Positions 26,905-35,877 of a stretch of 64,000 nucleotides of DNA are shown here, one piece after another. Within the stretch, counting starts at the first letter, position 1. The number at the start of each line of letters is the position of its first letter. The translations under genes were made by a program, and so were the position numbers. The notes under the pieces were generated by a model. The model was not told where the DNA came from. It ran no database searches and saw only the letters and a list, made by a program, of their open reading frames with translations. The DNA is from an uncultured Rhodospirillaceae bacterium (GTDB lineage Bacteria; Pseudomonadota; Alphaproteobacteria; Rhodospirillales; Magnetospirillaceae), in contig CALABS010000036.1 in NCBI GenBank assembly GCA_937887565.1, positions 186,001 to 250,000 on the forward strand, written 5' to 3'.

Positions 26905-27033
26905 CATTTGGAGGGTGTGATGCCACCATCAGGCCCCCTCAGATACCGTCGGTTGGATTGCCCCCATCTTATCCACCGGCGGACGGGTCCGGACGGCCGG
27001 CGTGTCCCCCTCGCGCCGGCCGTCGTCTTTTTT
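26905..27033 (+). ncRNA. candidate small RNA ending at a strong plus-strand terminator
   Basis: The 312-base gap between acnB and the downstream-facing sensor kinase (both minus strand) holds no gene. It ends in a plus-strand terminator although no plus-strand gene precedes it. The stretch contains three C-rich motifs (GGCCCCCTC, TGCCCCCATC, TGTCCCCCTCG), the last in the terminator loop, as in small RNAs that pair with ribosome sites. The 5' end is a guess; an AT-rich box near 26883-26900 could serve as promoter for this RNA or, on the other strand, for acnB. Confidence 0.4.
26992..27033 (+). terminator. strong rho-independent terminator without an upstream plus-strand gene
   Basis: Perfect 11-bp arms GACGGCCGGCG (26992-27002) and CGCCGGCCGTC (27014-27024), 11-base loop, then GTCTTTTTT ending at 27033. 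The T-run is on the plus strand only. Confidence 0.8.
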
Positions 27034-27042
27034 GGGTCCGGG

Positions 27043-28965
27043 TCACACCGCCGGCAGCGTGAACGCCACCACGGCGCCGACGCCGTCGGCGGGCGACTCG
27101 AGGCGGATGCCGCCGCCGTGCCGTTCGACGATGCGGGCGCACAGGGCGAGGCCGATACCGGCGCCGGGATAGCGGCCCTCGGGGTGCAGGCGGACATAGA
27201 TGTCGAAGACCGCCTCGCGGAACTCGGGCGGGATGCCGAGGCCGGTGTCGGCGATGCGAATGGTCCAGGCGCCGTTGAGGCGGCTGGTGGTGATCCAGAT
27301 GCGGCAGGGGCGATCCGGCGCCCGGAACTTGGCGGCGTTGTCGATCAGCTGGGTCAGCAGGTCGGTCAGCAGGCCCGGATCGCCGCGCACCGTCGGCAGG
27401 GCTTCCAGGCAGACCACCGCGCCCGCCTCCGCCAGGATGGCCCGATAGGCGCGCAGGACCTCGGCCGCCACCTCGGCGAGGTCGACGGCCGACGCCGGCG
27501 GCTCGGTGGCGTCGATCTCCAGGTAGCGGATCAGGCCCAGCAGTTGGTCCTTCATGCGGTGGGCGCCGGCCATGGCGTGCTCCAGCAGGTCGTCGGCATC
27601 GGGGTCCAACTTCCCATGGTGGCGGCGGTACAACAGTTGGGCGAAGCTGATGACCGTGCGCAGCGGCTCCTGGAGGTCGTGGGCCGCGACCGAGGCGAAG
27701 CGCCTGAGGCGGCCATGGGCGCCGTTGAGCTCGGTGAGCGAGCGCAGCAACTGCTCGTCGCGCTGCTTGGCCCTGGTGACGTCCTCCTTCACCGCCACGA
27801 AGTTGACGATCGCCCCACTGTCGTCGCGCACCGGCGAGATGACGGCCTCCTCCCAGTACAGGCTGCCGTCCTTGCGGCGGTTGACGAACTGGCCGTGCCA
27901 CACCTTGCCCGCCGTCAGCGTCCGCCACAGATCGCGATAGGTTTCCTCGGGCATCTGGCCCGACTTCAGGACGCTCGGCTTCTGGCCCACCGCCTCGTCG
28001 CGGCCATAGCCGGTGATGGTCTCGAAGAACGGGTTGACATAGGTGATGGTGCCGTCGGGGCGGGTGATGACCACCGACACCGGCGCCTGCTCGACCGCCC
28101 GCCACAGATGACGCAATTCGGCGGTTTGCCCCTCCAGGCGCGACGCCAGCGTGTTGAAGCTCCTTTGCAGCCGTCCCAGTTCGCCGTCCATGCCGATCAG
28201 GCGGGTATCCAGCCGTCCGTCGGCCACGGCCGCCATGGCGCCCTGAAGGCGTCCGATGGGGCGGTGGATGTAAACCCGGAACAGCACCCCGACGATCATG
28301 GCCAACGCGCCGTAGGCCAAGCAGTGCAAGGTGAAATGCACCAGGAAGCGCGTCCAGACCTGGCGGTCCAGGTTGGCGACGGGAAGCTTGATGCTGAGGA
28401 TACCGCGCAGCTCACCCACCCGGTAGCCGAAGGCGGCATCGTTGTAGCGATCGCGTACCGCCTGGGGGGCGTCCTCCGGGGCGCCGTGGCAGCCCAGGCA
28501 GTATTCCTCGACCAGGATGGGCCGTGCATACAGGAAATACGGCTGCCCGTCGGCGGCGGTGAAGGGCCGGAAGACCAACTCATCGTCCGGGTTGGCGCGG
28601 AAATGGGCGATGGCCGTCATTTCCACCGCGTCGGCCCGCTGACGGGGGTTGCGCGGCCGGTCGGACACGTTGTTGAAGGTGATCCCCGACCGGTCCCAAT
28701 TCACGAAGTCTCGCGACACCTCGGTCATGGCGTGGGCCGGCAACAGCCCCACCGTCCGGTCGGTGACCTCCAGCCCCGAGGCGATGAACTCGTTGTGGTA
28801 GACGCGGCGTACCGACATCAGCACGGTACGCAGGGTTTCCGCCTGGGCGCGGACTTCGGCGATGGCGGCCTCGCGTTCGTGATGGAACGCCAGCCAGCCG
28901 TCGACGGCCATGGTCGTCAACAAGGCGAACAAGATGGCGGCGATCAGCCGTGACTGGATGCGCAT
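27043..28965 (-). CDS. sensor histidine kinase with DUF3365 heme-binding periplasmic domain, HAMP and PAS
   Basis: 640 residues. An N-terminal membrane helix, then a periplasmic DUF3365 (Tll0287-like) domain with the c-type heme motif CLGCH (Cys156, Cys159, His160) and FLYARPILVEEY. A second helix (about 210-232), HAMP, PAS/PAC (VITRPDGTITYVNPFFETITG), HisKA with VAAHDLQEPLRTV (His429) and a HATPase domain (DNAAKF, ADTGLGIPP, GAGIGLALC) follow. The heme domain suggests redox, NO or oxygen sensing. No response regulator is adjacent. Start ATG 28965 has GGGGGAGG upstream. Confidence 0.9.
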   Translation of the reverse strand: MRIQSRLIAAILFALLTTMAVDGWLAFHHEREAAIAEVRAQAETLRTVLMSVRRVYHNEFIASGLEVTDRTVGLLPAHAMTEVSRDFVNWDRSGITFNNVSDRPRNPRQRADAVEMTAIAHFRANPDDELVFRPFTAADGQPYFLYARPILVEEYCLGCHGAPEDAPQAVRDRYNDAAFGYRVGELRGILSIKLPVANLDRQVWTRFLVHFTLHCLAYGALAMIVGVLFRVYIHRPIGRLQGAMAAVADGRLDTRLIGMDGELGRLQRSFNTLASRLEGQTAELRHLWRAVEQAPVSVVITRPDGTITYVNPFFETITGYGRDEAVGQKPSVLKSGQMPEETYRDLWRTLTAGKVWHGQFVNRRKDGSLYWEEAVISPVRDDSGAIVNFVAVKEDVTRAKQRDEQLLRSLTELNGAHGRLRRFASVAAHDLQEPLRTVISFAQLLYRRHHGKLDPDADDLLEHAMAGAHRMKDQLLGLIRYLEIDATEPPASAVDLAEVAAEVLRAYRAILAEAGAVVCLEALPTVRGDPGLLTDLLTQLIDNAAKFRAPDRPCRIWITTSRLNGAWTIRIADTGLGIPPEFREAVFDIYVRLHPEGRYPGAGIGLALCARIVERHGGGIRLESPADGVGAVVAFTLPAV

Positions 28966-29067
28966 GGCTGCCTCCCCCCCGGGTGTCGGCGCAACCAGTT
29001 TAGAAGGAGGTCATGGAATCAGACAGCACTAATTACGTAAAACATACGTTAGGTCATCAACCTTCGA

Positions 29068-29520
29068 TTACAGGTCGCCCCAGGCGTCGGACAGGCCCAT
29101 GATCCAGGCGTCGCGGTTGACGAGGTCGGTTTCCAGCTGCCGTTGGACGGCGGCGTGCAGGTCGCGCACCGACACCATGGCCACCGGCCTGCCGCCCTCG
29201 ACCACAGGCAGATGGCGGAAACCGTGCAGCCGCATCAGTTCCAGCGCCTCGGGCAGGCTGTCGTCGGGGGCCAGGGTGCGGGGATCGGCGGTCATGATCG
29301 CCTCGACGGAGGTGCGGTCGGGATCGCGGCCGGCGGCGACCACCCGGACGGTGACGTCGCGCTCGGTGACGATGCCCACCAGGCCGCGGCGCTCGATCAC
29401 CAACAGCGCCGCCACATGATGTGCGGACATCAGCCGCGCGGCCTCGCGCGCACTGGCGCCGGGGTCCACGGACAGCAGGTCCCGCCGCTCCACCACGTCG
29501 GGGATGATCTTGGCACGCAT
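29068..29520 (-). CDS. tandem CBS-domain protein
   Basis: 150 residues made of two CBS motifs (LLSVDPGASAREAARLMSAH and DPRTLAPDDSLPEALELM, with PVVEGGRPVAMVSVRDLH), which bind adenosine nucleotides in other proteins. Short stand-alone CBS proteins usually act as energy sensors or regulators of a partner. It lies 35 bases after the CorC-like gene on the same strand and may be cotranscribed with it. Confidence 0.88.
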   Translation of the reverse strand: MRAKIIPDVVERRDLLSVDPGASAREAARLMSAHHVAALLVIERRGLVGIVTERDVTVRVVAAGRDPDRTSVEAIMTADPRTLAPDDSLPEALELMRLHGFRHLPVVEGGRPVAMVSVRDLHAAVQRQLETDLVNRDAWIMGLSDAWGDL

Positions 29521-29555
29521 GAGGTCATGATGACTCCGCCCCGGCCTGTGCGCAA

Positions 29556-30842
29556 TCAGTCTTCCCCGGCGGCGGGAGCCCCGGTCTGCGGGGTCAGGCG
29601 GATCGAGGTGATCTGGTTGCGGTGACGGCGCAGGATTTCGAAGCGGAAGCCGTGGAACAGGAAGGTCTGGCCGACGCTGGGGATCTGGCGGGACTCATGG
29701 AGGACCAGGCCGGCGATGGTGGCCGCCTCCTCGTCGGGAAGGCGCCATTCGAATTCGCGGTTGAGGTCGCGGATGGTCACCGCGCCGTCCACCACGTACG
29801 AGCCGTCCGCCTGCGGCCGCACGCCGGCGACGGCGACGTCGTGCTCGTCGGCGATGTCGCCGACGATCTCCTCCAGGATGTCCTCCAGCGTCACCACGCC
29901 TTGAAGGGCGCCGTATTCGTCCACCACCAGGGCGAAGTGCTCCCGCCGCTGGCGGAAGGCCGTCAACTGCTCCAGCAAGGTGGTCGAATCGGGGATGAAC
30001 CATGGCGGCGAGGCCAGTTCGACGATGTCCAGCCGCTCGACCGCGTTGGACAGGGCGCGAACCGCCCGCAGCACGTCCTTGGCGTGGACGACGCCGACGA
30101 TGTTGTCGGGGGTGTCGCGCCAGATGGGGATGCGGGTGTAGGGGCTCTTCAGGATCTGGTCGACGATGTCGGCGGCCGGCAGGGTGGCGTCGAGGGCGAC
30201 CACGTTGCGGCGGTAGGTCATCACCTCGTTCACCTCCACGTCGTTGAGGTCGAGGATTGAGCGCAGCATGCGGCGCTCCTCCTTGATCTCCTCGGTGGTG
30301 GCGTGGACCTCGATGGCGCCCCTCAGCTCCATCATGGCGGTCTCGATCGAGGCCTCGGTGGCGAACTTGGCGCCGAACAGACGGAAGATGAGGCGGGTCA
30401 CCACCTCGATGCCGCGCACCACCGGCGACAGCAGCCAGACGATGGCGGCCACCGGCGGCGCCACCACCAGCGCCATCTTGTTGGCGTTGTAGATGGCGTA
30501 GGTCTTGGGCAGCACCTCGCCGAACAGCACCACGATGGCGGTCAGGCCGGCGGTGGCGTAGACGATGCCGGCCTCGCCGAAGACCAGTGTCAGGGCGTGG
30601 GTGGCCAGGGCCGAGGCCAGGATGTTGACCAGGTTGTTGCCCAGCAGGATGGCGCCGATCAGCCGGTCGCGGGCGGCGATCAGGCGGTTGACCAGCCGGG
30701 CGGCGCGGCTGCCGTCCTGCTCCAGCTGGTGCAGATAGGGGCGCGACACGGCGGTCAGCGCCGTCTCGGAGCCCGAGAAGAACGCCGACAGCACCAGCAG
30801 CAGCACGATGGCGGCGAGGGAGAGGATGAGGGTCGAGTCCAT
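29556..30842 (-). CDS. CNNM/CorC/HlyC-family membrane protein
   Basis: 428 residues: N-terminal DUF21/CNNM membrane domain with about four helices (ILSLAAIVLLLVLSAFFSG, SETALTAVSRPYLHQLE, FGEVLPKTYAI), a CBS pair (TRIPIWRDTPDNIVGVVHAK, FALVVDEYGALQGVVTLEDI) and a C-terminal CorC_HlyC transporter-associated domain. Proteins of this type are linked to Mg/Co efflux or ion homeostasis. The start ATG 30842 is chosen because MDSTLILSLAAIV opens the membrane domain; the frame is open further upstream. It follows aroB by 13 bases. Confidence 0.9.
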   Translation of the reverse strand: MDSTLILSLAAIVLLLVLSAFFSGSETALTAVSRPYLHQLEQDGSRAARLVNRLIAARDRLIGAILLGNNLVNILASALATHALTLVFGEAGIVYATAGLTAIVVLFGEVLPKTYAIYNANKMALVVAPPVAAIVWLLSPVVRGIEVVTRLIFRLFGAKFATEASIETAMMELRGAIEVHATTEEIKEERRMLRSILDLNDVEVNEVMTYRRNVVALDATLPAADIVDQILKSPYTRIPIWRDTPDNIVGVVHAKDVLRAVRALSNAVERLDIVELASPPWFIPDSTTLLEQLTAFRQRREHFALVVDEYGALQGVVTLEDILEEIVGDIADEHDVAVAGVRPQADGSYVVDGAVTIRDLNREFEWRLPDEEAATIAGLVLHESRQIPSVGQTFLFHGFRFEILRRHRNQITSIRLTPQTGAPAAGED

Positions 30843-30855
30843 GGCGCGCGTCCCG

Positions 30856-31965
30856 TCAGCCGTGGCGGGCGAAATCCTCCAGCAGGGCGCGCACCGCCTC
30901 GGCGGGGACGTCACGGGTCAGGAAGGCCTGGCCCAGCCCCTTGGCCAGGACGAAGGTGACGCGGCCGTCATGGACCTTCTTGTCGCCGGCCATGTGGTGC
31001 AGCAGGCGTTCGGCATCCCATTTGCGCTGGCGCGACAGCCCGGTCGGCAGCCCGACCTTGGCCAGGTGGCGTTCGAGCCGTTCGGCGTCGGTCACCGGCG
31101 CCAGGCCGAGGCGCGCCGACAGGCGGAAGGCCATCACCATGCCGACGGCCACCGCCTCGCCGTGCAGGAGTTCGTCGGAATACCCGACCTCGGCCTCCAG
31201 GGCATGGGCGAAGGTATGGCCCAGGTTCAGGAGCGCGCGGACGCCGCCCTCGCGCTCGTCGGCGGCGACGATGCGGGCCTTGGCGCGGCAGCTGACGCCG
31301 ACGGCGCGCCGGCGGGCGGCCTCGTCGCCGACCACCACCTGGGGGCCGTGCTCCTCCAGCCAGGCGAAGAAGTCGGCGTCGTCGATGCAGCCGTATTTGA
31401 CCACCTCGGAATAGCCGGCCAGCACCTGCCGGCGGGGCAGGGTGGCCAGCGCCCCGGTGTCGGCCAGCACCAGCCGGGGCTGGTGGAAACTGCCGACCAG
31501 GTTCTTGCCGTGGCGGGTGTTGATGCCGGTCTTGCCGCCCACCGAGCTGTCCACCTGGGCCAGCAGGGTGGTGGGAACCTGGACGAAGTCGACGCCGCGC
31601 TGGAGGATGGCGGCGGCGAAGCCGGTCAGGTCGCCGATGACGCCGCCGCCCAGGGCGACCACCATGGTCGAGCGTTCGACGCGGGCGTCCAGCATGGCGT
31701 CCAGCAGCGCCTCGAGATGGGGGAAATCCTTGCTGTGCTCGCCGCTGGGCAGCACGGTCTCGGCATGCTGGATGCCGGCCCGGTCCAAGGATGCCGCCAG
31801 GCGGTCGAGGAACAGCGGCGCCACGTGGTCGTCGGTGACCACATAGGCCCGCCGCGAGCGCATCAGGGGCGTCATCAGCTCGCCGGCGCGGTCGATCAGG
31901 CCCTGGCCGATATGGATCTCGTAGGACCGTTCGCCCAATTCGACGCTCAGGATGTCGGTGGTCAT
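30856..31965 (-). CDS. aroB: 3-dehydroquinate synthase
   Basis: Second step of the shikimate pathway (DAHP to 3-dehydroquinate). 369 residues. NAD-binding ALGGGVIGDLTGFAAAI, then QVPTTLLAQVDSSVGGKTGI, NLVGSFHQP and the metal-site NLGHTFAHALE / LLHGEAVAVGM. Start ATG 31965 overlaps the aroK stop in ATGA, so the two are translationally coupled. Confidence 0.96.
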   Translation of the reverse strand: MTTDILSVELGERSYEIHIGQGLIDRAGELMTPLMRSRRAYVVTDDHVAPLFLDRLAASLDRAGIQHAETVLPSGEHSKDFPHLEALLDAMLDARVERSTMVVALGGGVIGDLTGFAAAILQRGVDFVQVPTTLLAQVDSSVGGKTGINTRHGKNLVGSFHQPRLVLADTGALATLPRRQVLAGYSEVVKYGCIDDADFFAWLEEHGPQVVVGDEAARRRAVGVSCRAKARIVAADEREGGVRALLNLGHTFAHALEAEVGYSDELLHGEAVAVGMVMAFRLSARLGLAPVTDAERLERHLAKVGLPTGLSRQRKWDAERLLHHMAGDKKVHDGRVTFVLAKGLGQAFLTRDVPAEAVRALLEDFARHG

Positions 31966-32534
31966 GTCCGCGTGCGCTCCAGGTAACGGGCCAGTTCCTG
32001 CTCCACCTTGCCGACGGTCATGTCGGCCGGTTCGTCGGTGGTGTCGACCACGATATCCGCTTCCGCGTACAGGGGATAGCGGCTGTCCATCAGCCCGGCC
32101 AGGATCTGGCGCGGATCGCCGGTCTTGAGCAGCGGCCGGTGGTCGCGGCCGGCGGTGCGCTTGACCAGCAGGTCGAGGTCGGCGCGCAGCCAGATGCTGA
32201 TGGCCGCCGCCTTGATGCGGGCGCGGGTGTCGGGGTCGCAGAAGGCGCCGCCGCCGGTGGCCAGCACGCATGGCGCGCCGTCGAGCAGGCGCGAGATCAC
32301 CCTCCGCTCGCCCTCGCGGAAGGCGGGCTCGCCGTAGCGGGCGAAATAGTCGCCGATGGCGCAGTTGGCGGCGGCCTCGAACTCGTGGTCGGAATCCAGG
32401 AAGGGCACGCCCAGCCGGGCCGCGAGGCGGCGGCCGACGCAGGACTTGCCGGCCCCCATCAGTCCCACCAGTACCACCGACCGGTCCAGACCGGCGGCCG
32501 CGTCGTCACCCAAAGGCTTCATCCACCGCGCCAT
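31962..32534 (-). CDS. aroK: shikimate kinase
   Basis: Phosphorylates shikimate at the 3-position. About 190 residues. Walker A VGLMGAGKSCVGRRLAARLG, substrate-binding FLDSDHEFE and GGGAFCDP, lid RDHRPLL. Start ATG 32534 (MARWMKPLG) or ATG 32522 (MKPLG); neither has a strong ribosome site and the frame stays open far upstream. Divergent from a small membrane peptide across 180 bases that should contain both promoters. Confidence 0.93.
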   Translation of the reverse strand: MARWMKPLGDDAAAGLDRSVVLVGLMGAGKSCVGRRLAARLGVPFLDSDHEFEAAANCAIGDYFARYGEPAFREGERRVISRLLDGAPCVLATGGGAFCDPDTRARIKAAAISIWLRADLDLLVKRTAGRDHRPLLKTGDPRQILAGLMDSRYPLYAEADIVVDTTDEPADMTVGKVEQELARYLERTRT

Positions 32535-32714
32535 TGGTTCGTTGATCGCCCGGGGTGTCGCCGATACACTTGCCCCAGTTTCGCCACGCTCCGCCCCTAG
32601 CATCGGTCTGCCTAGGTTCGGTTCGGGCTCCGTCCCGCCGCTTTTATCCGCCCGGGCCCGGCCCTGTCCAGTCCGGGCGTGTCCCCATCGCCGTACAAGG
32701 AAACGTGAACGCCC

Positions 32715-32855
32715 ATGAGCAAGGTTGTTGGTGTGCTGGTCGTCCTGCTTGTCGTCGTCGTGCTCGGCGGCGGCGCGGTGCTGGCGACCTGGGATGTGCC
32801 GCCGCCCACCGCCCGCGTCGAGAAAGTGATCCCCGATGAGCGGCTGCCGCGCTGA
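32715..32855 (+). CDS. 46-residue single-pass membrane peptide
   Basis: ATG 32715 to TGA 32855. One hydrophobic helix (residues 4-24, VVGVLVVLLVVVVLGGGAVL) is followed by a short polar tail TWDVPPPTARVEKVIPDERL. Its last 20 bases overlap the start of the next gene (ATG 32836), implying coupled translation. Function is unknown. The tail may lie in the periplasm. Confidence 0.6.
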   Translation: MSKVVGVLVVLLVVVVLGGGAVLATWDVPPPTARVEKVIPDERLPR

Positions 32856-34629
32856 TCGCAGGGCCCTCCGCGTCGTGGCGGCGGGCCTTTTCTCCATCGC
32901 CGCCGCGCCGGCCCTGGCCCAGCAGCCGTTGCGGCTGGTTCCCCTCGACCCCCCCGCGACGACAGGGCGGCCGCTGGAAATCGCCCCGGGGGCCGCGCCG
33001 CGCCCGCTGGAGGCCCCCGATGCCGGCCGCGCCGGCGGCTGGGCGTCGGGCGGCATCCAGGTGCAGGACCTCAAGGCGCCGAGCGTCGAATCGGTGGGCG
33101 TGCTGGACAGCCGCCAGGGCGGCCTGGGTCCGCGCATGTGGGAGGGCACGCCGGCGACGGTGGTGCGGGCGCTGCTTCCGCTGCTGCCGGCCGCCAACGG
33201 CTCCCACGTCATGCGCGACCTGGCTCGCCGCCTGCTGTTGACCGCCGCCACCGCCCCCGAGGGGGCCGATGCCGCCGCCGCCGGCGGCGGCTCCACCTTG
33301 GTGGAGATGCGGGCCGAGCGGCTGATGGCCCTGGGCGATACCGACGGCCTGGCGGCGCTGGCCGCCGTGGCGCCCGGCGCCGCGGCCGGTCCCCGCCTGA
33401 CCCGCATGGCGGTGGAGGCCGACCTTGCCTCCGGGCGCGTCGACAAGGCCTGCGCCGGCGCGGCCTCGGCCCTGGCCGCCGGCCATGACGGCCCCCTGGC
33501 CATGGTCCAGGTCTATTGCACCCTCGCCGCCGGCAACACGCTTCAGGGCAATCTGGCGCTTGATCTGTTACGGGAGCGGAAGGAAGCCGACCCGGCCTTC
33601 GTCGCCGCCGCCGAGGTGATGGCCGGCCTGCCGCCGGTTCCGGTCGACAAGCTGTCGCTGCCCAGGCCGGCGCCGGTGCATGTGGCCGCCTTCGCCGCCG
33701 CCGGGCAGCCGCTGCCCGCCGACGCCCCGGCCGCCGCCGGCCCCGTCGCGCTCAAGGCGATGGCGCTGTCCTCGCTGCCGGCCAGCCAGCGCCTGGCGGC
33801 GGCCGAGCGGGCCGAATATCTCGGCGTCGTCGAGGCCGAGACCGTGCGCAAGCTCTATGGCGAGCAGCCGTTCGGCCCCGCCGACCTGTCGGCGGCCATT
33901 CCCCAGGCCGAAGCCGGCGGCCCGGCGGCCCGCGCGCTGTTGTTCCGCGCCGCCCAGGACATGCCCGACGAAGGCGTCCGCGCCCAGATCGTCGCCAAGG
34001 CCCTGGGGCTCGCCGCCGCCAAGGGCGAGCTCGGCTCCGCCGCGCGGGTGTTCCGCCCCCTCGTCGAGGCGATCCGTCCGGTTCCGGAACAACATCGCCT
34101 GGCGCCGCTGGCGACGCGGGCCCTGTACGTTCTCGGCCGCGCCGAGGCGGCCGCCAAATGGCTGGACGTGGTCCGCATGGGGCCCCAGCCGGCCGCCGCC
34201 CATGCGCTGTGGCCCTATGCCGCCATCGCCGCCGCCGGTGGCGGCCAGCCCATCGCCGGCCCGGCCTATGCCGGCTGGCGGACGTCGCTGGAGGGTGTGG
34301 CCCCCGAACTGGCGGCGCGCCGCGCCGCCATCGTGCTGGGGGCATTGGCCGGGCTGGGGGCGCGGGTCCCCGATGCCGCCTGGCTGGATACCCTGGCCCT
34401 GCCCGCCGGCGGGCCCCGGCCCGGCCTGTTCGCGCTGATGCAGGGCGGGGCTCTGGACGCGCGGCCCGGCATCACGGTGCTGTCGGCCCTGGCCGCCATC
34501 GGCGACGTGCCGCTGGACAAGGCCGAGCCGCTGGCGCTGTCGGAAGCGGTCAGCGCCCTGATGGTGGTGGGGCTTGCCGACGACGCCCGCAAGCTGGCGG
34601 TCGAGGCGCTGGCCGCCAACGGGATCTGA
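32836..34629 (+). CDS. large exported alpha-helical protein of unknown function
   Basis: 597 residues. A signal peptide (ALRVVAAGLFSIAAAPALAQ, cleavage after AQ) is followed by a Pro/Ala-rich linker and a long helical region without recognised domain. It has the Ala/Leu-rich rhythm of TPR- or HEAT-like repeats (TRMAVEADLASGRVDKACAG; AAKGELGSAARVFRPLVEA). Located between aroK and xerD, it is probably an envelope or divisome accessory factor, but nothing in the sequence proves that. Confidence 0.7.
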   Translation: MSGCRADRRALRVVAAGLFSIAAAPALAQQPLRLVPLDPPATTGRPLEIAPGAAPRPLEAPDAGRAGGWASGGIQVQDLKAPSVESVGVLDSRQGGLGPRMWEGTPATVVRALLPLLPAANGSHVMRDLARRLLLTAATAPEGADAAAAGGGSTLVEMRAERLMALGDTDGLAALAAVAPGAAAGPRLTRMAVEADLASGRVDKACAGAASALAAGHDGPLAMVQVYCTLAAGNTLQGNLALDLLRERKEADPAFVAAAEVMAGLPPVPVDKLSLPRPAPVHVAAFAAAGQPLPADAPAAAGPVALKAMALSSLPASQRLAAAERAEYLGVVEAETVRKLYGEQPFGPADLSAAIPQAEAGGPAARALLFRAAQDMPDEGVRAQIVAKALGLAAAKGELGSAARVFRPLVEAIRPVPEQHRLAPLATRALYVLGRAEAAAKWLDVVRMGPQPAAAHALWPYAAIAAAGGGQPIAGPAYAGWRTSLEGVAPELAARRAAIVLGALAGLGARVPDAAWLDTLALPAGGPRPGLFALMQGGALDARPGITVLSALAAIGDVPLDKAEPLALSEAVSALMVVGLADDARKLAVEALAANGI

Positions 34630-34630
34630 G

Positions 34631-35524
34631 GTGTCGCGCCACGTCGAGGCCTTCCTGGAAATGATGGCCGTCGAGCGCGGCGCCGCGCCCAACACGCTCG
34701 ACGCCTATCGTCGCGACCTCGCCGACCTCGCCGGCCATCTGCGCGGCGGCGCGGTGGTGGCGGCCTCCGAGGGCGACCTGCGGTCCTATCTGCGCGCGCT
34801 GTCGGGGCTGGCGACGCGAACCCAGGCGCGGCGGCTGTCCTGTCTGCGGCAGTTCTACGCCTTCGCCTATGCCGAGGGCTGGCGACCCGACGACCCCACC
34901 GCCCGCCTGGATGCGCCGCGGCTGGGCCGCGTGCTGCCCAAGCTGCTCTCCGAGGCCGAGGTGGAGTCCCTGCTTGCCGCCGGCCGTACCCTGCCCGGCG
35001 ACGACGGGGTGATGATGACGGCGCTGCTGGAACTTCTCTATGGCACCGGGCTCAGGGTGTCCGAGCTGGTGGGGCTGCCCTTCGCGGCGGTGGCCCGCGA
35101 CCCGGCCATGCTGGTGGTGCGCGGCAAGGGGGCGAAGGAACGGATGGTGCCGCTGTCCGGTCCCGCCCGCGATGCGTTGAGGGCGTGGAAATCCGCCCGC
35201 GAGGCGCGGCTGGGCAAGAAGCCGTCGAGGTGGCTGTTCCCGTCCCCCGCCCGTGGCGGCCATCTGACCCGCTCGGGCTTCGCCCGCATGCTGCTCAGGG
35301 TGGGGATGGGCGCCGGCATCGATCCCCGCCGGCTGTCGCCGCACGTGCTGCGCCATGCCTTCGCCACCCATCTGCTGGCGCACGGCGCCGATCTGCGGGT
35401 GGTGCAGGAGCTGCTGGGCCACGCCGACATCGCCACCACCGAGATCTACACCCACGTCCTCGACGAGCCCAAGGCGGCGCTGGTCCGCGCCGCCCATCCG
35501 CTGGCCGGGCTGGGGAAGAAATAG
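34631..35524 (+). CDS. xerD: tyrosine recombinase XerD-like
   Basis: Resolves chromosome dimers at dif with XerC. 297 residues. N-terminal SAM-like domain (FLEMMAVERGAAPNTLDAYR), catalytic domain with Arg (YGTGLRVSELVGLP), Lys (VRGKGAKERMVPL), HxxR (SPHVLRHAFATHLL), His (LLGHADIATTEIY) and the nucleophile Tyr in the same block. GTG 34631 starts directly after the upstream stop. XerD and XerC cannot be separated with certainty from sequence alone; XerD is more likely from the LLAHGADLRVVQELLGHADI block. Confidence 0.9.
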   Translation: MSRHVEAFLEMMAVERGAAPNTLDAYRRDLADLAGHLRGGAVVAASEGDLRSYLRALSGLATRTQARRLSCLRQFYAFAYAEGWRPDDPTARLDAPRLGRVLPKLLSEAEVESLLAAGRTLPGDDGVMMTALLELLYGTGLRVSELVGLPFAAVARDPAMLVVRGKGAKERMVPLSGPARDALRAWKSAREARLGKKPSRWLFPSPARGGHLTRSGFARMLLRVGMGAGIDPRRLSPHVLRHAFATHLLAHGADLRVVQELLGHADIATTEIYTHVLDEPKAALVRAAHPLAGLGKK

Positions 35525-35586
35525 ACATATTCGCGAGCGCGCCCATATAACGGCGTCAACGCACCATCCATCGGGCAAGGACGACC

Positions 35587-35877
35587 ATGATCCTGTACAC
35601 GCTGCGCTGCTCGCACGATCACCACTTCGAGCAGTGGTTCGACAATTCCGCCGATTACGACGCCAAGAAGGACGCCGGCGCCCTGGTGTGCCCTGAATGC
35701 GGCGACACGGATGTCGGCAAGGCCATCATGGCTCCCAACGTCAAGGGTTCGGGCCAGGACAAGGCCCCCGCCCCGGCCCCGATGCCGTCCTGCGCCTCCG
35801 GCGCCTGCGGCATGTGCCCAATGGCCGGGCAGCACCGAGGGCGACCCGGACGAGCGCAGCGAGGACTGGGCCGTTGA
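35587..35877 (+). CDS. DUF1178 zinc-ribbon protein, C-terminally short
   Basis: 96 residues. N-terminus MILYTLRCSHDHHFEQWFDN and VCPECGDTDVGKAIMAP are typical of DUF1178, with a zinc-ribbon CPEC and a further Cys cluster (SCASGACGMC). Family members I know run to about 140-150 residues. Here the reading frame ends in a low-complexity Arg/Gly tail and the usual helical C-terminus is not found in the 70 bases before grpE, so this looks truncated. Function of the family is unknown. Confidence 0.8.
   Translation: MILYTLRCSHDHHFEQWFDNSADYDAKKDAGALVCPECGDTDVGKAIMAPNVKGSGQDKAPAPAPMPSCASGACGMCPMAGQHRGRPGRAQRGLGR

Noticed and set aside
26960..26970. CCCCCATCTTA resembling an enterobacterial sigma32 -10
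   Set aside because: No CTTGAA-like -35 at the right distance, and the alphaproteobacterial RpoH consensus differs.
26921..27042. Small protein gene starting at ATG 26921 behind GGAGG
   Set aside because: The frame runs through the terminator stem and into the antisense of the kinase without a stop; composition is not protein-like.
29013..29102. 29-codon plus-strand frame with AGGAGG two bases before its ATG
   Set aside because: Spacing is too short for a normal ribosome site, it ends inside the antisense of the CBS gene, and the peptide has no feature of note.
34631..35524. The tyrosine recombinase as an integrase of a genomic island
   Set aside because: Length, motifs and core-gene context fit chromosomal XerD; there are no attachment repeats next to it.
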